A stretch of DNA of 64,000 nt from Antilocapra americana. Lineage: Eukaryota; Chordata; Mammalia; Artiodactyla; Antilocapridae. Positions 11,540-22,651 of this stretch are shown here, in pieces. Below the pieces are notes generated by a model. The model did no database searches and was not told the DNA's origin. It worked only from the letters and a program-made list of their open reading frames with translations. The stretch spans positions 37,527,656 to 37,591,655 of the forward strand of contig ML660201.1 of NCBI GenBank assembly GCA_007570785.1, in the 5' to 3' direction. Positions within the stretch are counted from its first letter, which is position 1. Every line of letters begins with the position of its first letter. Both the position numbers and the translations under genes were made by a program.

Positions 11540-12900
11540 TTTTGAATTATTTAATAGTCCATATTACTTTAGTCAATGCACACTGCTTGAATTGTTTTAA
11601 TTATGTGAAGCTATACATTTTTTATGATATAGCTTTCCTAAAAATGAGTTGACAGACAGTAATAATTTGTTCTTTTGAGATGCCAGGAATATCTTTGCAT
11701 ATTTGAAGATCATTATAACTAAGATTAAAGCCAAGCTGATCAAATATAAGACCTTCTCTTTTAAAATTTGTGAAATATACAGAATTTTAGATAAAACTCA
11801 CATTCTGGATGTTGTTTATAGTGTCTGTCTTATAAATAAACAACATGTATAGTAAATACTCTTTTCCACAATTCAGAAGATGGGAAATGTTCCTAAGGAT
11901 TACACTTTGCACTGAGGCATCATTTCGGAAGGGAATTGATTTTATAATTCTGTGGCTTTTTTGGCAACAGAATTTGTTTAAATGATGCTCTCATTCTTAA
12001 ACAGAAATCAGTCAGTCCAAAAGCTATTTACTGTTAATCAACATGAATTTTTGTGATGTATTCATGATTATCTTATTTTATTCTGAGTTATATTCAGAGG
12101 TATTACTTAAATTTTTAGTTTTAATAAGATTAAATGAATAATTCAGCACAGCTTTGAAGATTATAGATCCTGGGAAATTATTTTTAGATAGTAACAATGG
12201 TGTGACCTTTATTCTCATCGGTTTATTAAAAAAAACAGAAATCTTTATCTCTTGATCCATACATATACATATTATTTGTGTGTATATGTATTTGTGTGAT
12301 AGATAATATCTGTTTGCTGTTGTATAGGGTGAATTATGAAGTACAGTAGTTGAAGTATTGAACACTGGAATGAACAGTTGAAAATATATCACATTGTACT
12401 TTGAGGTCCATCACTGCATCTGCACTCTTTGAGAATTGCTATGATGAGAAATGACACCTTCAATATCTTTACTTAACAAATCTAGTATGCATAACTTCAG
12501 CTTTTGACTGAATTTCTTTAAGTGATGGAGATACATGGGATGGTGAAAGACTCATCTAAATTTTTCTTAAAAAATGCAAACAACACAATCTAGAAGATGG
12601 TAACTGTTAGGATTCCTAGAATAAATTATTTCCACTTTTCCTCTTGACTCTTATAGAACACTATTTACGGAGTACATCTGGTCTTGTGTGTCTGTTCTTT
12701 GTTGACATCTCATTGATTTTTTTTTAAATCTCCTTTCTTGGCTTGAAAAAAGGAAAAAAGGAAAAGTCCATCATAGAACTAAGTGGTTGACTAATATTGT
12801 AAGACAATGTAAAGCATCAGCTGCCTCTGTAGTCACATTACATCTTCAGAGTATAAAAAGATGGTTTTCATTCCTCATGATTATAAATGTTGCCCTGTTC
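11540..12900. other. Unique AT-rich DNA
   Basis: No gene or named repeat recognised. A minus-strand open frame at 12078-12392 (104 codons) is low in complexity and unsupported. Confidence 0.5.
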
Positions 12901-12903
12901 AAA

Positions 12904-12947
12904 ATAACAGATTCTAAAAAAAAAAAAAAAAAAAGATAACAGATTCT
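12904..12947 (+). mobile_element. Poly(A)-only retro-insertion
   Basis: The 12-mer ataacagattct occurs at 12904-12915 and again at 12936-12947, separated only by A19 and a G. The left copy is preceded by ttc and A residues, resembling an L1 endonuclease cut site. This is the structure expected when a retrotransposed copy is truncated down to its tail. Confidence 0.75.
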
Positions 12948-13214
12948 GCCACTGAATTGATGCTCTGGATTACATGAGAGATGTTGCTTCAATCTTCTAA
13001 AGGAGATTCGTAGCTTAGAGCCTCTGGTGGAATTTAGTCAGAAGGCATAGTCATTTATTGAGCTTGAAGAAAGACCTGATTTTAACTGTAGTCAGTACAG
13101 TGTTTACAAACACAGTCCAAGTAGCACACCTCACCTCCATTCCCTCATGACAAGGAGTTGTTGGACATTTGCCAGTCATGTCTAATTCTAGTAAGACAAT
13201 TTATTATAGATATT

Positions 13215-13312
13215 TTTTATCTTTTTGTTGCCTCCATTAGAATGTAAGGTTTTTAAGTGCAGGGACCATGTCAATTTTGTTCAGTCATTGAATGAATGAC
13301 TTTATTACATTA
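13215..13312 (+). repeat. L2 3' end fragment
   Basis: The L2 terminus is visible: 'ccattagaatgtaaggtttt', 'gtgcagggaccatgtcaatt', 'ttcagtcattgaatgaatga'. Confidence 0.6.
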
Positions 13313-13314
13313 AT

Positions 13315-14575
13315 TATTACTCTTTTCATTGTCCTGTGTACCTAGCCAAGTAGTCATCCAAGTGGGCAAAATAAAAATGCCTAGAGATAACCTTGTCGTT
13401 TCTGTTTGAACAGTGGCAAATATGTTGCTCGAAGAAGAAAAAGAAAAAAGCAAATAATTCATAGTGATAGCCTGAAAAAACTGGTTCAATATCATGGGCT
13501 CACTGGAAAATGTTCTTACTGATTCAAGAAAAGAGCTATCAGCTTAGGGAGCAGATTAATATTTCTCCCAGTCTGTTGGTATTTTGAGGAAAAAAAGAGA
13601 TGGAGCACAGGGAAGTACTTTTGTGTGTATGTGTTCATGTCCACATCTAATGTATATACGTGAACATGTGCCTATACTAGGAAGAGAAATAGTATAACTA
13701 GTGCTATTTGATTAAACTTCTCAGTCGTTATCAGCACATTTTATCTGGCAGGAAGAAGGAAAGAGAAGGCAAAAAGGCCATCAGTTTGAGATTGGAAGAT
13801 GTGGTCTCTATTTCAGGGCACTGTGTGCTCAGATGAAAAACAAGAATGCCATTATAAAGAAGGGAGAACTAAAGAGATATTGATGACATGTCTGATAGTA
13901 ATATGTACTTTGCTGAAAAACAAACACTCATATAGATTTTGTGAAATTTTAAATGAAAAAGAATTTAAGAACTGAGAAATGATTTAAGGGTGAAACACGG
14001 ACTTCGAAACCAAGAGGAAGCATTGTAGGATTTAAAATAAATGTGCTGTGAAAGTAAGTAAAATATCTATTGTATTTGAAATCCTCAACGACAGATAGCA
14101 GAAAACCTATTCCTACGATGCTGCAAGATTTTCCTTGTTTTTGGTAATACTCTTTTACTCATATTACAAAAAAAGAGAGGACAGAAAGTGGGAAATAGGC
14201 AAATGTGCAATGTGTAATACGTTTTTCATTTTTTAGTTGCTCCCCAACATTAAAAAGGCTGTACTCTTTGACATGTAATTTACATAGCTTCTGTTTATAA
14301 TGATTACACTGTAATTTCCATTTTCCTCATCAGTAATTGTGATCAGTCATTAGTTTGTTAGCAAAATCCTTCTCTACCTAGAAGCTAAGGAACATATTAA
14401 AATCCTTTGGAAACTTAAGTAAATAATAATAATGAATTATGAAATTACCAGAGGTGATAGTGATCAGGAGAATAATAAAATGTAATTACAGTAAGCCCAA
14501 CTTCTTCCTCTTTTATCACAGTTCTCTTTGTTCTGAAAATAAAATTTAAAAACAAAAGAATGAAAAGCTAACTCC
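13315..14575. other. Unique AT-rich DNA
   Basis: No gene or named repeat seen. A purine-rich GAAGAAGAAAAAG patch lies at ~13432-13452. Confidence 0.5.
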
Positions 14576-14577
14576 TT

Positions 14578-14800
14578 CCCAGGTGACTCAGGGGTAAAGA
14601 ATCTGCCTGCCAATGCAGATGATATAGGTTCGATCACTGGGACAGGAAGATTTCCTGGAGAAGGAAATCTCCAGTATTCTGGAGATATCTCCACTCCAGT
14701 ATTCTTGCCTAGAGAATTCCATGGACAGAGGAGCCTGGAGGGCTACAGTCCATGGGGTTGCAAAAGAGTTGGACACAACTTAGTGACCAAACAACAACAA
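14578..14800 (+). mobile_element. Bov-tA SINE with internal palindromic insert
   Basis: It has head, box-B-like gttcgatcactggg and BovB-like tail. In place of the usual ~9 bases before 'actccagtattcttgcc' there is an extra tract with a hairpin (ctccag-tatt-ctggag, 14669-14684) overlapping a perfect palindrome ggagatatctcc (14681-14692). This resembles a local template-switch mutation within the element. Confidence 0.9.
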
Positions 14801-14906
14801 CTTAGCTATGGATACTTGCAGCTCCTCTCTTCCCTCTCAGTGCTTAGGACTATGGGGTAGCTCTCTGAGGATAAGTCCATGGAATCAGAATTTCCCAGGT
14901 GATCAA

Positions 14907-15227
14907 CATGCTTTCCAGGTGATTCTTTAACATTTGACAACTTGTTTCTCTCCCATCTGTCTTTGCCTTGACTCTCACTTGTAATCCATTGTTTCCCTCT
15001 TCCTTTCAACTTTAGTGGAAAAGACAAAAGCTGTAGATTAGAAGGAACACAGGAAATTGATATTGAAATATCTTCTTGGCCTATGTGTAATAAATATATG
15101 TAAATAAATGTATTTCTTTACATGTTCACTATCTTCCTTACTGGAAAATATTAGGATGAGATTTTGAAATCCCTGAAAAATTCAGATTTTCGATGTAAAT
15201 ATAGTTTTAAAAAAAAAAGGTAATACT
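14907..15227 (+). repeat. Unrecognised A-tailed repeat, copy 1
   Basis: This ~310-bp block is repeated at 16216-16549. By eye the two are about 75-80% identical along their whole length, sharing for instance 'gtaaataaatgtattt', 'actggaaaat' and 'aaatccct'. Both end in an A-rich tract. Possible target duplications are caggtgat at 14896-14903 and 15228-15235 (a further ccaggtgat lies at 14915-14923). I do not recognise the family. It carries an aataaa-like tract (aataaatatatg...aataaatg) before the 3' end. It could be a retroposed transcript, a degraded LTR, or an uncatalogued SINE-like element. Confidence 0.65.
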
Positions 15228-15909
15228 CAGGTGATGATAATTAAAACAATGAAACTTCCCAGCATATGTGTGAGCTTTCTTTGTGTATGAGGCACAGGGC
15301 TGACACTGGTGGAAAACCTTGATCTCCTGGAGTTGGTGGCTTGTTGGCAGAAACTAACAAGTAAATAGGCAGTTATATTGTGTTGTCATTTGTGTACCAG
15401 TTGTTGGACAAAAGTAATGCCGATCTTGTGCGGAGAATGAATGCTGATGATCTTTAGCATGGGGCTTCACATCCAGTTTTTTTTTTTTTTTTTAAACTTT
15501 TTATTTTATATTGCAGTACAGCCGGTTAACAATGTTGAGATAATTTCAGGTGGGCAGCAGAGCGACTCAGTCGTATATACATGTGTATCCGTCCTCCCCA
15601 AACTCCCCTCCCATCCAGGGTGTCACATAACATTGAGCAGCGTTCCGTGTGCTATACAGTAAGTCCTTGTTGAGTATCCATTTTAAATATAGCAATGTGT
15701 ACCTTTTGATCCCAAAGGCCCTAACTATCCCTAACCCACATCCTTCCCACCTTGTAACAGTGAGTTCGTTCTCTAAGTCTGTGAGTCTGTTTCTGTTTTG
15801 TACATAAATTCATTTGTATAATTTGTTTTTAGATTCCACATGTAAGGGATATCATATGATATTTCTCTATCTGACTTACTTCACTCAGTATGACACTCTC
15901 TAGGTCTAC

Positions 15910-16092
15910 CTATGTCACCGCAAATGGCATTATTTTATTATTTTCAGTGGTTGAATCATATTCCATTGTATATATGTACCACATTTTCCTAACCCATTCC
16001 TCTGTCAATGGACATCTAGATTCCTTCCGTGTCTTGGCTATTGTAAACAGTGCTGCAGTTAACATTGGGATGCCTGTATCCTTTTGGACCAT
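15910..16092 (-). pseudogene. L1 ORF2 C-terminal remnant
   Basis: About 60 codons of the L1 ORF2 end, recognised by the WYIYTMEYDS-type motif and a preceding FTIAKTRKE (AKTW-type) stretch. It is inside a 5'-truncated L1, so the endonuclease and catalytic core are absent. It has no function of its own. It marks the element as L1 and fixes its orientation. Confidence 0.8.
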
Positions 16093-16215
16093 GGCTTTCT
16101 GTAGATGTATGCTCAGGAGTGGGATTGCAGAGTCTTATGGTAGCTTTGTTTTTAGTTTTTTAAGGAACCTCCATACTGTCCTTTACAGTGGCTTTCTAGT
16201 TCACATTGCCACTCA

Positions 16216-16549
16216 GCACTCTTTCCAAGTGAGGACTTGACACTTGAGAACTTGTTTTTCTACCCTCTCTCTTTGTCTTGACTCTTCCTCGCAATGCATT
16301 GTTTTCCTTTACTTTCAACTCTTGTGGAAAGGGCAAATGCTGTAGATTATAGAAGGGACACAATAAATTGATTTAGAAATGTCTTCTTGGTTGATGTATA
16401 ATAAACATATGTAAATAAATGTATTTATTTACATGTCATTATCCTCCTGACTGGAAAATGTCAGGAAGAGATTTCAAATCCCTAAAAGATTCAGAATCTT
16501 CCGTATAAATAATAATAATAAAAAAATAATGGTATAGGGGGGTCAACGT
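16216..16549 (+). repeat. Unrecognised A-tailed repeat, copy 2
   Basis: Second copy of the block at 14907-15227, lying inside an L1. The L1 on the left ends near 'cattgccactcagcact' and resumes with 'caacgtctctccacaccc'. The similar strings tcagcactct and tcaacgtctct at the borders could be a worn target duplication. The 3' end is A-rich (aataataataataaaaaaata). Since it interrupts the L1, it arrived after that L1. Confidence 0.65.
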
Positions 16550-16599
16550 CTCTCCACACCCTCTGCAGCATTCATTGTTTTTGGCACATCTGGTCTTAT

Positions 16600-17534
16600 C
16601 TTTAGATGCATTGTCTCTGTTTCCTTGGTATCTAGTAAAGAATGCAAATCTCATTAATATTACCTTTTGGGATGATCAAAAAGAATTTAGAAAAGAAACA
16701 AAATGCATAGACACATGTGTGCCTAAATTTTCTTTGGTGAAGTGGCTACTGCCCTACTCATTTTCCTAGACTGTCTTGCAGGTGCCTTACCAGCTTCAGT
16801 GGCAACGAGTCCTTACTGTGATGAGTTCCCATTAAGGAATTATGTGCAGCTAGATTCTTACAAATAGTCTTCTTTGTAGTAAGAGGTCCCCACAAATTTC
16901 AAAATAATTTCCTTAATTCTTCCTATGTGAAAAAACCCTGGCATATTTTAACAGTTGTAAACTATTTTTTTCTCCCTATGAGATCACATCTTCTCCATTT
17001 CCCACTGTTTATTTAAGAGAGTTATAAGTCTTGGCTCTGAGGGTTGCTGATAGGTTTTGAAGCAAATTGCAAAGACAGCATCTTCTTCCTTCTTGCCAAC
17101 TGGCCCCTTCTTGGTCTCCACCAACACAGAAGCACTGGTCACAAGGTCCTTTCCCACCTACCTCACTTCATGCAGGACCAGCTTCTCACCGAAGTGTTCT
17201 GCTTCTGTCATCCCTTTTCCTCCTAGTGCTTTGTTCTGTGGTATTTGAATTAGATAAAAACAAAATTATTCTTGGACCAAGGCTAAGTACTCTTTTAGGA
17301 GGTAGTCCTTTGTGCTCCCATGATGGTTGTTCTCATTATGCAATAGTTCTTAAAACAGAACACACACCTATTAAAATGAAGGGTCTTAATCCTGAAACTG
17401 AAGTCATCATTAGTAATTTTGCATCCTTTGTAGCACGTGCTTTATTTAGACAGACCTTCTGTTCTGATGGTAGAATTGAAAAGGCTGAGTTAGTTATTTT
17501 TTTGTTGGTTTGTTTATTTTAAACTTGCCAACTA
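16600..17534. other. Unique DNA
   Basis: Not recognised as a repeat. It contains the longest non-transposon open frame in the window (17067-17522, plus, 151 codons). The predicted protein has no family signature, no signal of conservation and a short hydrophobic patch only, so I do not call a gene. Confidence 0.45.
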
Positions 17535-17732
17535 CAGCTTAATAGCTATCTGCCTGCTGTGCAGAAGACCTAGGTTTGGTCCCTGGTTCAGGAAGATGCT
17601 TTGGAGAAGGGAATGCCAACCCACTCCAGTATTCTTGCCTGGAGAATTCATGGACAGAGGAGCCTGGTCGGCTACAGTACATGCGGTGGCAAAGAGTTGG
17701 ACACGATTGAGTGGCTAACACTTTCACAGTCC
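17535..17732 (+). mobile_element. Bov-tA SINE
   Basis: The head is decayed (aatagctatctgcctgctgtgcag), but 'aacccactccagtattcttgcc' and the tail (caaagagttggacacgattg) are clear. It ends in ctaacactttcac. Confidence 0.88.
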
Positions 17733-18394
17733 TGGTTCTTAATAGGTATCAGCAACAGAAATATAAATTTGAGACAAAACTTTGTTTTGTTTTGTTTTTT
17801 AAATTCTCTCCAGTGAAGGCTCTCAATTTCTCTTGGAAGATTCAGAAAGCAGTAGAATGGCTTTTGTTGATCGGAATCCATTTTATGGTTTCCAGTGCAG
17901 GGTGACTTGTCTCTGACCTGCTGTGTTAGATCATTGTTGCTGATATTGAGAGTATAAACCAGAACTAGTAATGATAACATAATATTTTTTTCCATTGTAT
18001 TATATGATTTTCAAAACGTTTTTGGACTGATACATATGATAGCATATGCCAGTATTCCAGTTCAGTTCATGAGAAATGGTGACTCCTACTGATTGAATAC
18101 CCAGCTAGTTTCCATAAGGCCAATAAGAAGGAGAGCTGAATAAAGAACCAAGGCTTTAGTTTCTTGAATATTGTGTTTATAGATGTCGCTTCTCTTCTGG
18201 GCACTCACGTGAAGTCAGTTTATTCAGTCCAGCAATGAAGTGGTCTTTGATTTCCTTAAATATTCAGTCTAGTTACTCACTTAGTGGAAATTGAACAAGG
18301 TCAAACTTGGAGGGTCATTTTTCTTTTTATAAACCTTATTTAAATTTAAATCTATACACATTGCTATGCTTTGGCAATATTTTTGCTGACTAGA
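17733..18394. other. Unique DNA
   Basis: No gene or recognised repeat. A tttgttttgttttgtttttt run lies at ~17780-17800. Confidence 0.5.
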
Positions 18395-18403
18395 AAGTTG
18401 TTG

Positions 18404-18907
18404 GAAAGTTATGACCAACCTAGACAGCATATTAAAAAGCAGAGACTTTTGTCTTTGTCAACAAAGGTCCATCTCCTCAAGGCTATGGTTTTTCCAATAG
18501 TCATGTATGGATGTGAGAGTTGGACTATAAAGAAAGCTGAGCGCAGAAGAATTGATGCTTTTGAACTGTGGTGTTGGAGAAGACTCTTGAGAGTCCCTTG
18601 GACTGCAAGGAGATCCAACATCAGTTCTGGGTGTTCATTGGAAGAACTGATGTTGAAGCTGAAACTCCAATACTTTGGCCACCTCATGCGCAGAGTTGAC
18701 TCATTGGAAAAGACCCTGATGTTGAGAAAGATAGAAGGCAGGAGGAGAAGGGGACGATAGAGGATGAGATGGTTGGATGGCATCACCGACTCAATGGACA
18801 TGAGTTTGGGTGAACTCTAGGAGTTGGTGATGGACAGGGAGGCCCGGCTTGCTGCGTTTCTTGGGGTCACAAAGAGTCAGACACAACTCAGCAACTGAAC
18901 TGAACTG
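18404..18907 (+). mobile_element. BovB LINE, 3' end
   Basis: A 5'-truncated RTE-type BovB of about 500 bp. Translation of 18371-18760 shows the BovB C-terminal signature ([43 protein letters not shown]). It ends in the typical actgaactgaactg. A 9-bp target duplication aagttgttg lies at 18395-18403 and 18908-18916. The endonuclease and RT core are missing, so it is inert. Confidence 0.95.
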
Positions 18908-19036
18908 AAGTTGTTGAACATTCTAGGGACTGGAAAGCCACTTTACATATTTGTCATATATCAAACAAAAGGATACATTTTAAATGAAGTATTAATTGCT
19001 TAACTGACTTTCAAATTCTCATGAAGCAGAAAAGAG

Positions 19037-19140
19037 TACACTGTTGTTGTTCAGCCACTAAGTCATGTCTGACTGACTGCATCCCCATCGACTGTAGCGT
19101 GCCAGGCTTCCCTGTACTTCACTGTTTCCCAGAGTTTGTT
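19037..19140 (-). mobile_element. BovB fragment, short
   Basis: It starts ttgttgttcagccactaagtc and runs to cccagagtttgttcaca, the reverse of the BovB 3' terminus. It is heavily 5'-truncated. Confidence 0.75.
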
Positions 19141-19450
19141 CACATTCATATCCAAAAGAGTACATATAGTCACCCTTTTAAAAATCATACTATTTTGTAT
19201 TTAAATGTTCAATTTAATTAGGAAAAATATCAGAAAAGGTAAAAAAGAAAAACACACCATGTTCAGAGGCACTGCTTCCATTTTCTGTATATTTTAATGA
19301 TAATTTACAGAATTTTAGACTGTACATAAAATGCTTTATCTGCAAAATAATCAATATAGGACACTTTTAGCTTTGGGATGCTATATAACAGTGTCTTAAA
19401 TAGTTTTTCCTTCTAGTTTTGCTTGAGATATAATTTACATACATCACTGC

Positions 19451-19655
19451 TGGTCTTCCCAAGTGGCTCAGATGGTAAAGAATCCACCTGCAATGAAGGA
19501 GACCCAGGTTTGATCCCTGAATCAGGAATATCCCTTGGAGAAGGGAATGGCAGTCCACTCCAATATTCTTGCCTGGAGAATTCCATAAACAGAGGAGCCT
19601 GGCACCCTACATTCCATGGGGTTGCAAAGAGTTGAACACAACTGAGTCCCTAATG
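19451..19655 (+). mobile_element. Bov-tA SINE
   Basis: A complete-looking copy from gtcttcccaagtggctcaga to gttgcaaagagttgaacaca, inserted in an old L1 3' UTR. Confidence 0.93.
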
Positions 19656-19717
19656 TTTTGTATGTTTGGGATGTACAGTATAATGATTTGACCTGCAAAC
19701 ATCATAAAATACTTAGC

Positions 19718-19805
19718 TAGAAAGTCCCATAGATAGAGAAGCCTGGTGGGCTGCAGTCCACGGGCTCGCAAAGAGTCAGGCACGACTAAGCAACTAACAC
19801 ACACA
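19718..19805 (+). mobile_element. Bov-tA SINE, 3' half
   Basis: It begins at tagaaagtcccatagatagag and carries the BovB-like tail, ending in ctaacacacacacagcaca. The tRNA-like head is absent. Confidence 0.85.
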
Positions 19806-20366
19806 CAGCACAGTAACCTTAATAGTGAACATTCATTATCTCATGTAGAAAGAGTCATAGAAAAAGAATCTATTTTCCCCTTGTGACTAGAACTCTTTAA
19901 TATTTACTCTCTTATATAGCACACAACAGTGCTAACTCTTTTTCAGGTTATACTTTGCATCCCTATTCCTTATTTATCTTATAACTGGAGGTTTATACCT
20001 TTTTATCACCTTCCTGCGATTCTTCCTTCCCCCCAACTCTTCACCTCTGGTAACCACAAATCTGATTTCTTTTACTAAGAGTTTGTTTTTTGAAGTATAG
20101 TTGACTTACAACACTATATTAGTTTCTGGTACACAACATAGTGAGTTGGTGTTGCCATGCATTACAAAATGATCACCATGATAAATCTAGCTACCATCTC
20201 TCACAATACAAAAATGTTACATTACCATGGACTGTCATTGCCGTGCTGTACATTTCATCACTATGAGTCGTTTATGTTGTAACTGGAAGTTTGTACATCT
20301 AAACTTCTCTCAGCCATTTCACTCGTTCCCCAACCTCCCTCCTCTCTTGAGATCTTCCCATTGCAA

Positions 20367-20371
20367 AACAC

Positions 20372-20428
<57 letters not shown>
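20367..20428. repeat. (CA)n(TA)n microsatellite
   Basis: A CA run followed by catacata and a long TA run. Compound and uninterrupted enough to be length-variable. Confidence 0.95.
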
Positions 20429-20429
<1 letters not shown>

Positions 20430-20433
<4 letters not shown>

Positions 20434-21587
20434 GGAAAATGAAGGTAAAAAACTCTGGAAATACAGGTTTTTAAAAAAATGTCTTTCAAGTTAAGTTTGA
20501 CATTTTGCTCACAAATAATCATGCCTGGAAAAGCTATATAGAGTGAGAACAGACATGTGTTAAGTACGTACATACTTAGAAAAATGTCAGGGACGTTCCT
20601 AAATGTTTTCTTCAATTATCTGTGGAACTCCTTGGATGATGTTTTAGAAAATAGTTTTAATTTTCTTTGAGGGATCATCATAATTGAAAAGGTCACAGGA
20701 GTCAGCTCCATTACTAATGCATTTGTACCTGCCAAGGCTCAGTCATGTGGAATCTCTTTGATTTTCATATTCTTTTCTCGTTGCTTTGTTGTATGATAAG
20801 GGAGAAAAAGTGTTGGCATGAAGGGGAAATGGATTTGGTGCCAACTTTTTGTTGCTGTTGTTCCTGCAGCTCTGATCTTTCCCTTTCCTAAGCCTTGTCA
20901 TCTGTCAGGCAAAGTAAGAGTACTACTTCATTAAGGGTTTTAAAAATGAATGGATCAGTTCATATTTTCAGAAAACACATTCAAGTTATCTTTAAAGTAC
21001 CTTCTTGTGTAGGCGGTAGCTTCAAGGTTCCAGCATAACGTACACATAGTGTAATACTTTAACCTTTCATTTTATGCTTTTCAACATTTTAGAAAGCATT
21101 TTTCTGTTCATTTTAGTTAGCACTAAAATCATGACTTAAAATTTTCTTAATAGAGCTATTCGAGTGACATGAAAGTTATTTTGTTTCCTCAGTATAGATT
21201 TTTGTCTGTAATATTAGGTCAGTTTTCTTAAATGAACGGTATACCTGTGGGATCTTTTTAAAATATTGGCCAGGGTAGAATTTTAAGTGTTTAGCCGAGA
21301 AAATACTTCATAGCACACACATTTACAAACTCCTTAACAGAGAACTGTCTTGCCACTTACTTGACAACTGAAATATGTGATATTTTAATTGCTTTGACAG
21401 AGAAGAAGGTGGAGAATGGCGTCTGCAGGTCACCAAATGATGAGGACCTACATAGATCTGATTTTAAAGAAATGGGTGGATTGGGGAAGCTGTGTCTTCC
21501 TTTTGTTACTGTTCTGCCTCATTAAGGTTTACCAGTTAGAAAGCCAGTTAGCTTTAAATGTTCTGTCAGTGGCTTTGTCTGTGTTTT
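20430..21587. other. Unique DNA
   Basis: No supported gene or named repeat. Confidence 0.5.
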
Positions 21588-21912
21588 TTCAACAACTTTT
21601 TATTGGAATATAGTTGATTTACAATGTTGCGTTTCTGCTACACAGCAAATGATTCAGTTATGTAAGTATCGACTCTTTTAGATTATTTTCCCATATAGGC
21701 CATTGCAGAGTTTTGAGTGGAGTTCACTATGCTGTGTAGTAGGCTCTTCCAAGTTACCTGTTTTATCCCTGGTAGTCTACGTGTATCAGTCTCAATCTCC
21801 CAGTTTATCCCTCCCTTCCCTTTCCCCCTTGTAACCCTAAGTTTGTTTTCTACATCAGTGGTTCTTTTTTCTGTCTTGTAAGTTGGTTCATTTGTACTGT
21901 ATGTGTTTTAGA
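21588..21912 (-). mobile_element. L1 3' UTR fragment
   Basis: The reverse of a ruminant-type L1 3' UTR: 'caacaactttttattggaat', 'tgatttacaatgttgcgttt', 'cacagcaaatgattcagtta', 'cccttccctttccccctt', 'aagttggttcatttgtac'. Only the terminal ~320 bp are present. Confidence 0.8.
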
Positions 21913-22651
21913 ATCTGTCTTTCAACTAGCAATCAGTCTAGCAACTCAGAAGTCACATGTTACTTACATTACTCCTGGTGCTCTTTGGTTCCCCTAAAGT
22001 CCCAGAATAAATTTATACTTGGGAAGGTAGCTACATTAAACTTTAAAATATGCTTTATTGTATCTCTGATAACTGGGTAGAGTTATCCTTGAATGAATGA
22101 CGCTGAATCATCATTATTAAAACAAGATTTCAAAGACAGTTTAAAACCTACCCGTCGGTGTACTATCACTAATACATTTGTGCTTTTTCAAAGATACATA
22201 AAGAGGCGAACACGGAAGGTGACACCTGCACAATGGCCAGGGAATTTAAGCTTAGCTTGGATCTTTGAGATTAAGAAGAATTATCTCTTCTTCACAGCCT
22301 TATAGGTCACTGGGAAAAATCTTAAAAATCAATTTTTCAGGAACATCTGAAAGGAAATCAAAACGTATTTATTATGCTGACATGGTTTAACACCAGCCAA
22401 GAATCTTAAAAATTAATTTTGAAATCTGAAGTCTGGCAACAATACATTTAGCAAGATCTTTTGCTGGAAGTGTACCAATTGCAAACCGTCATTTCTTTCT
22501 ATATTAACCAGTAATCATCAGATATTTGGTGTCAGAATAATACTATGTATGTATATGAATGGATATAATGTATATAATTCAAAGGTAACTTGCAAATATT
22601 AGCTATTAATTAATTATAGTAACATACATAAGCATTTAATTATTCATTGTG
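21913..22651. other. Unique DNA
   Basis: No gene or named repeat. A plus-strand open frame at 22093-22305 (70 codons) has no signature. Confidence 0.5.

Larger units (their letters stand above)
15477..16584 (-). mobile_element. L1 3' end, split by another repeat
   Basis: The left end is a T run (reverse poly(A)) followed by 'aaactttttattttatattg', the reverse of a ruminant-type L1 3' UTR. Further right, minus-strand translation at 15910-16092 gives the L1 ORF2 C-terminal pattern (EEWVRKMWYIYTMEYDS). The element is 5'-truncated. L1 sequence breaks off near 16215 and resumes at ~16550 (ctctccacaccctctgcagc), the gap being copy 2 of the unrecognised repeat. Flanks cacatccag (15468-15476) and cacatctgg (16585-16593) look like a target duplication with two differences. 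Confidence 0.85.
19407..20350 (-). mobile_element. Old L1 3' UTR, split by SINEs
   Basis: Pieces of an old L1 3' UTR in reverse appear at 19407-19448 (gcttgagatataatttacatac), 19655-19717 (gatgtacagtataatgattt) and 19806-20350 (including 'cattatctcatgtagaaa' and 'atcttataactggaggttta'). Two Bov-tA SINEs interrupt it. A second, similar L1-type stretch begins at ~20090 (gtatagttgacttacaacac), so this may be two adjacent old L1 ends. Confidence 0.6.

Noticed and set aside
17067..17522. Open frame of 151 codons on the plus strand
   Set aside because: Longest non-transposon frame, but it has no domain, no clear start context and no splice or promoter evidence. The proline/serine-rich start and unrelated second half look like chance.
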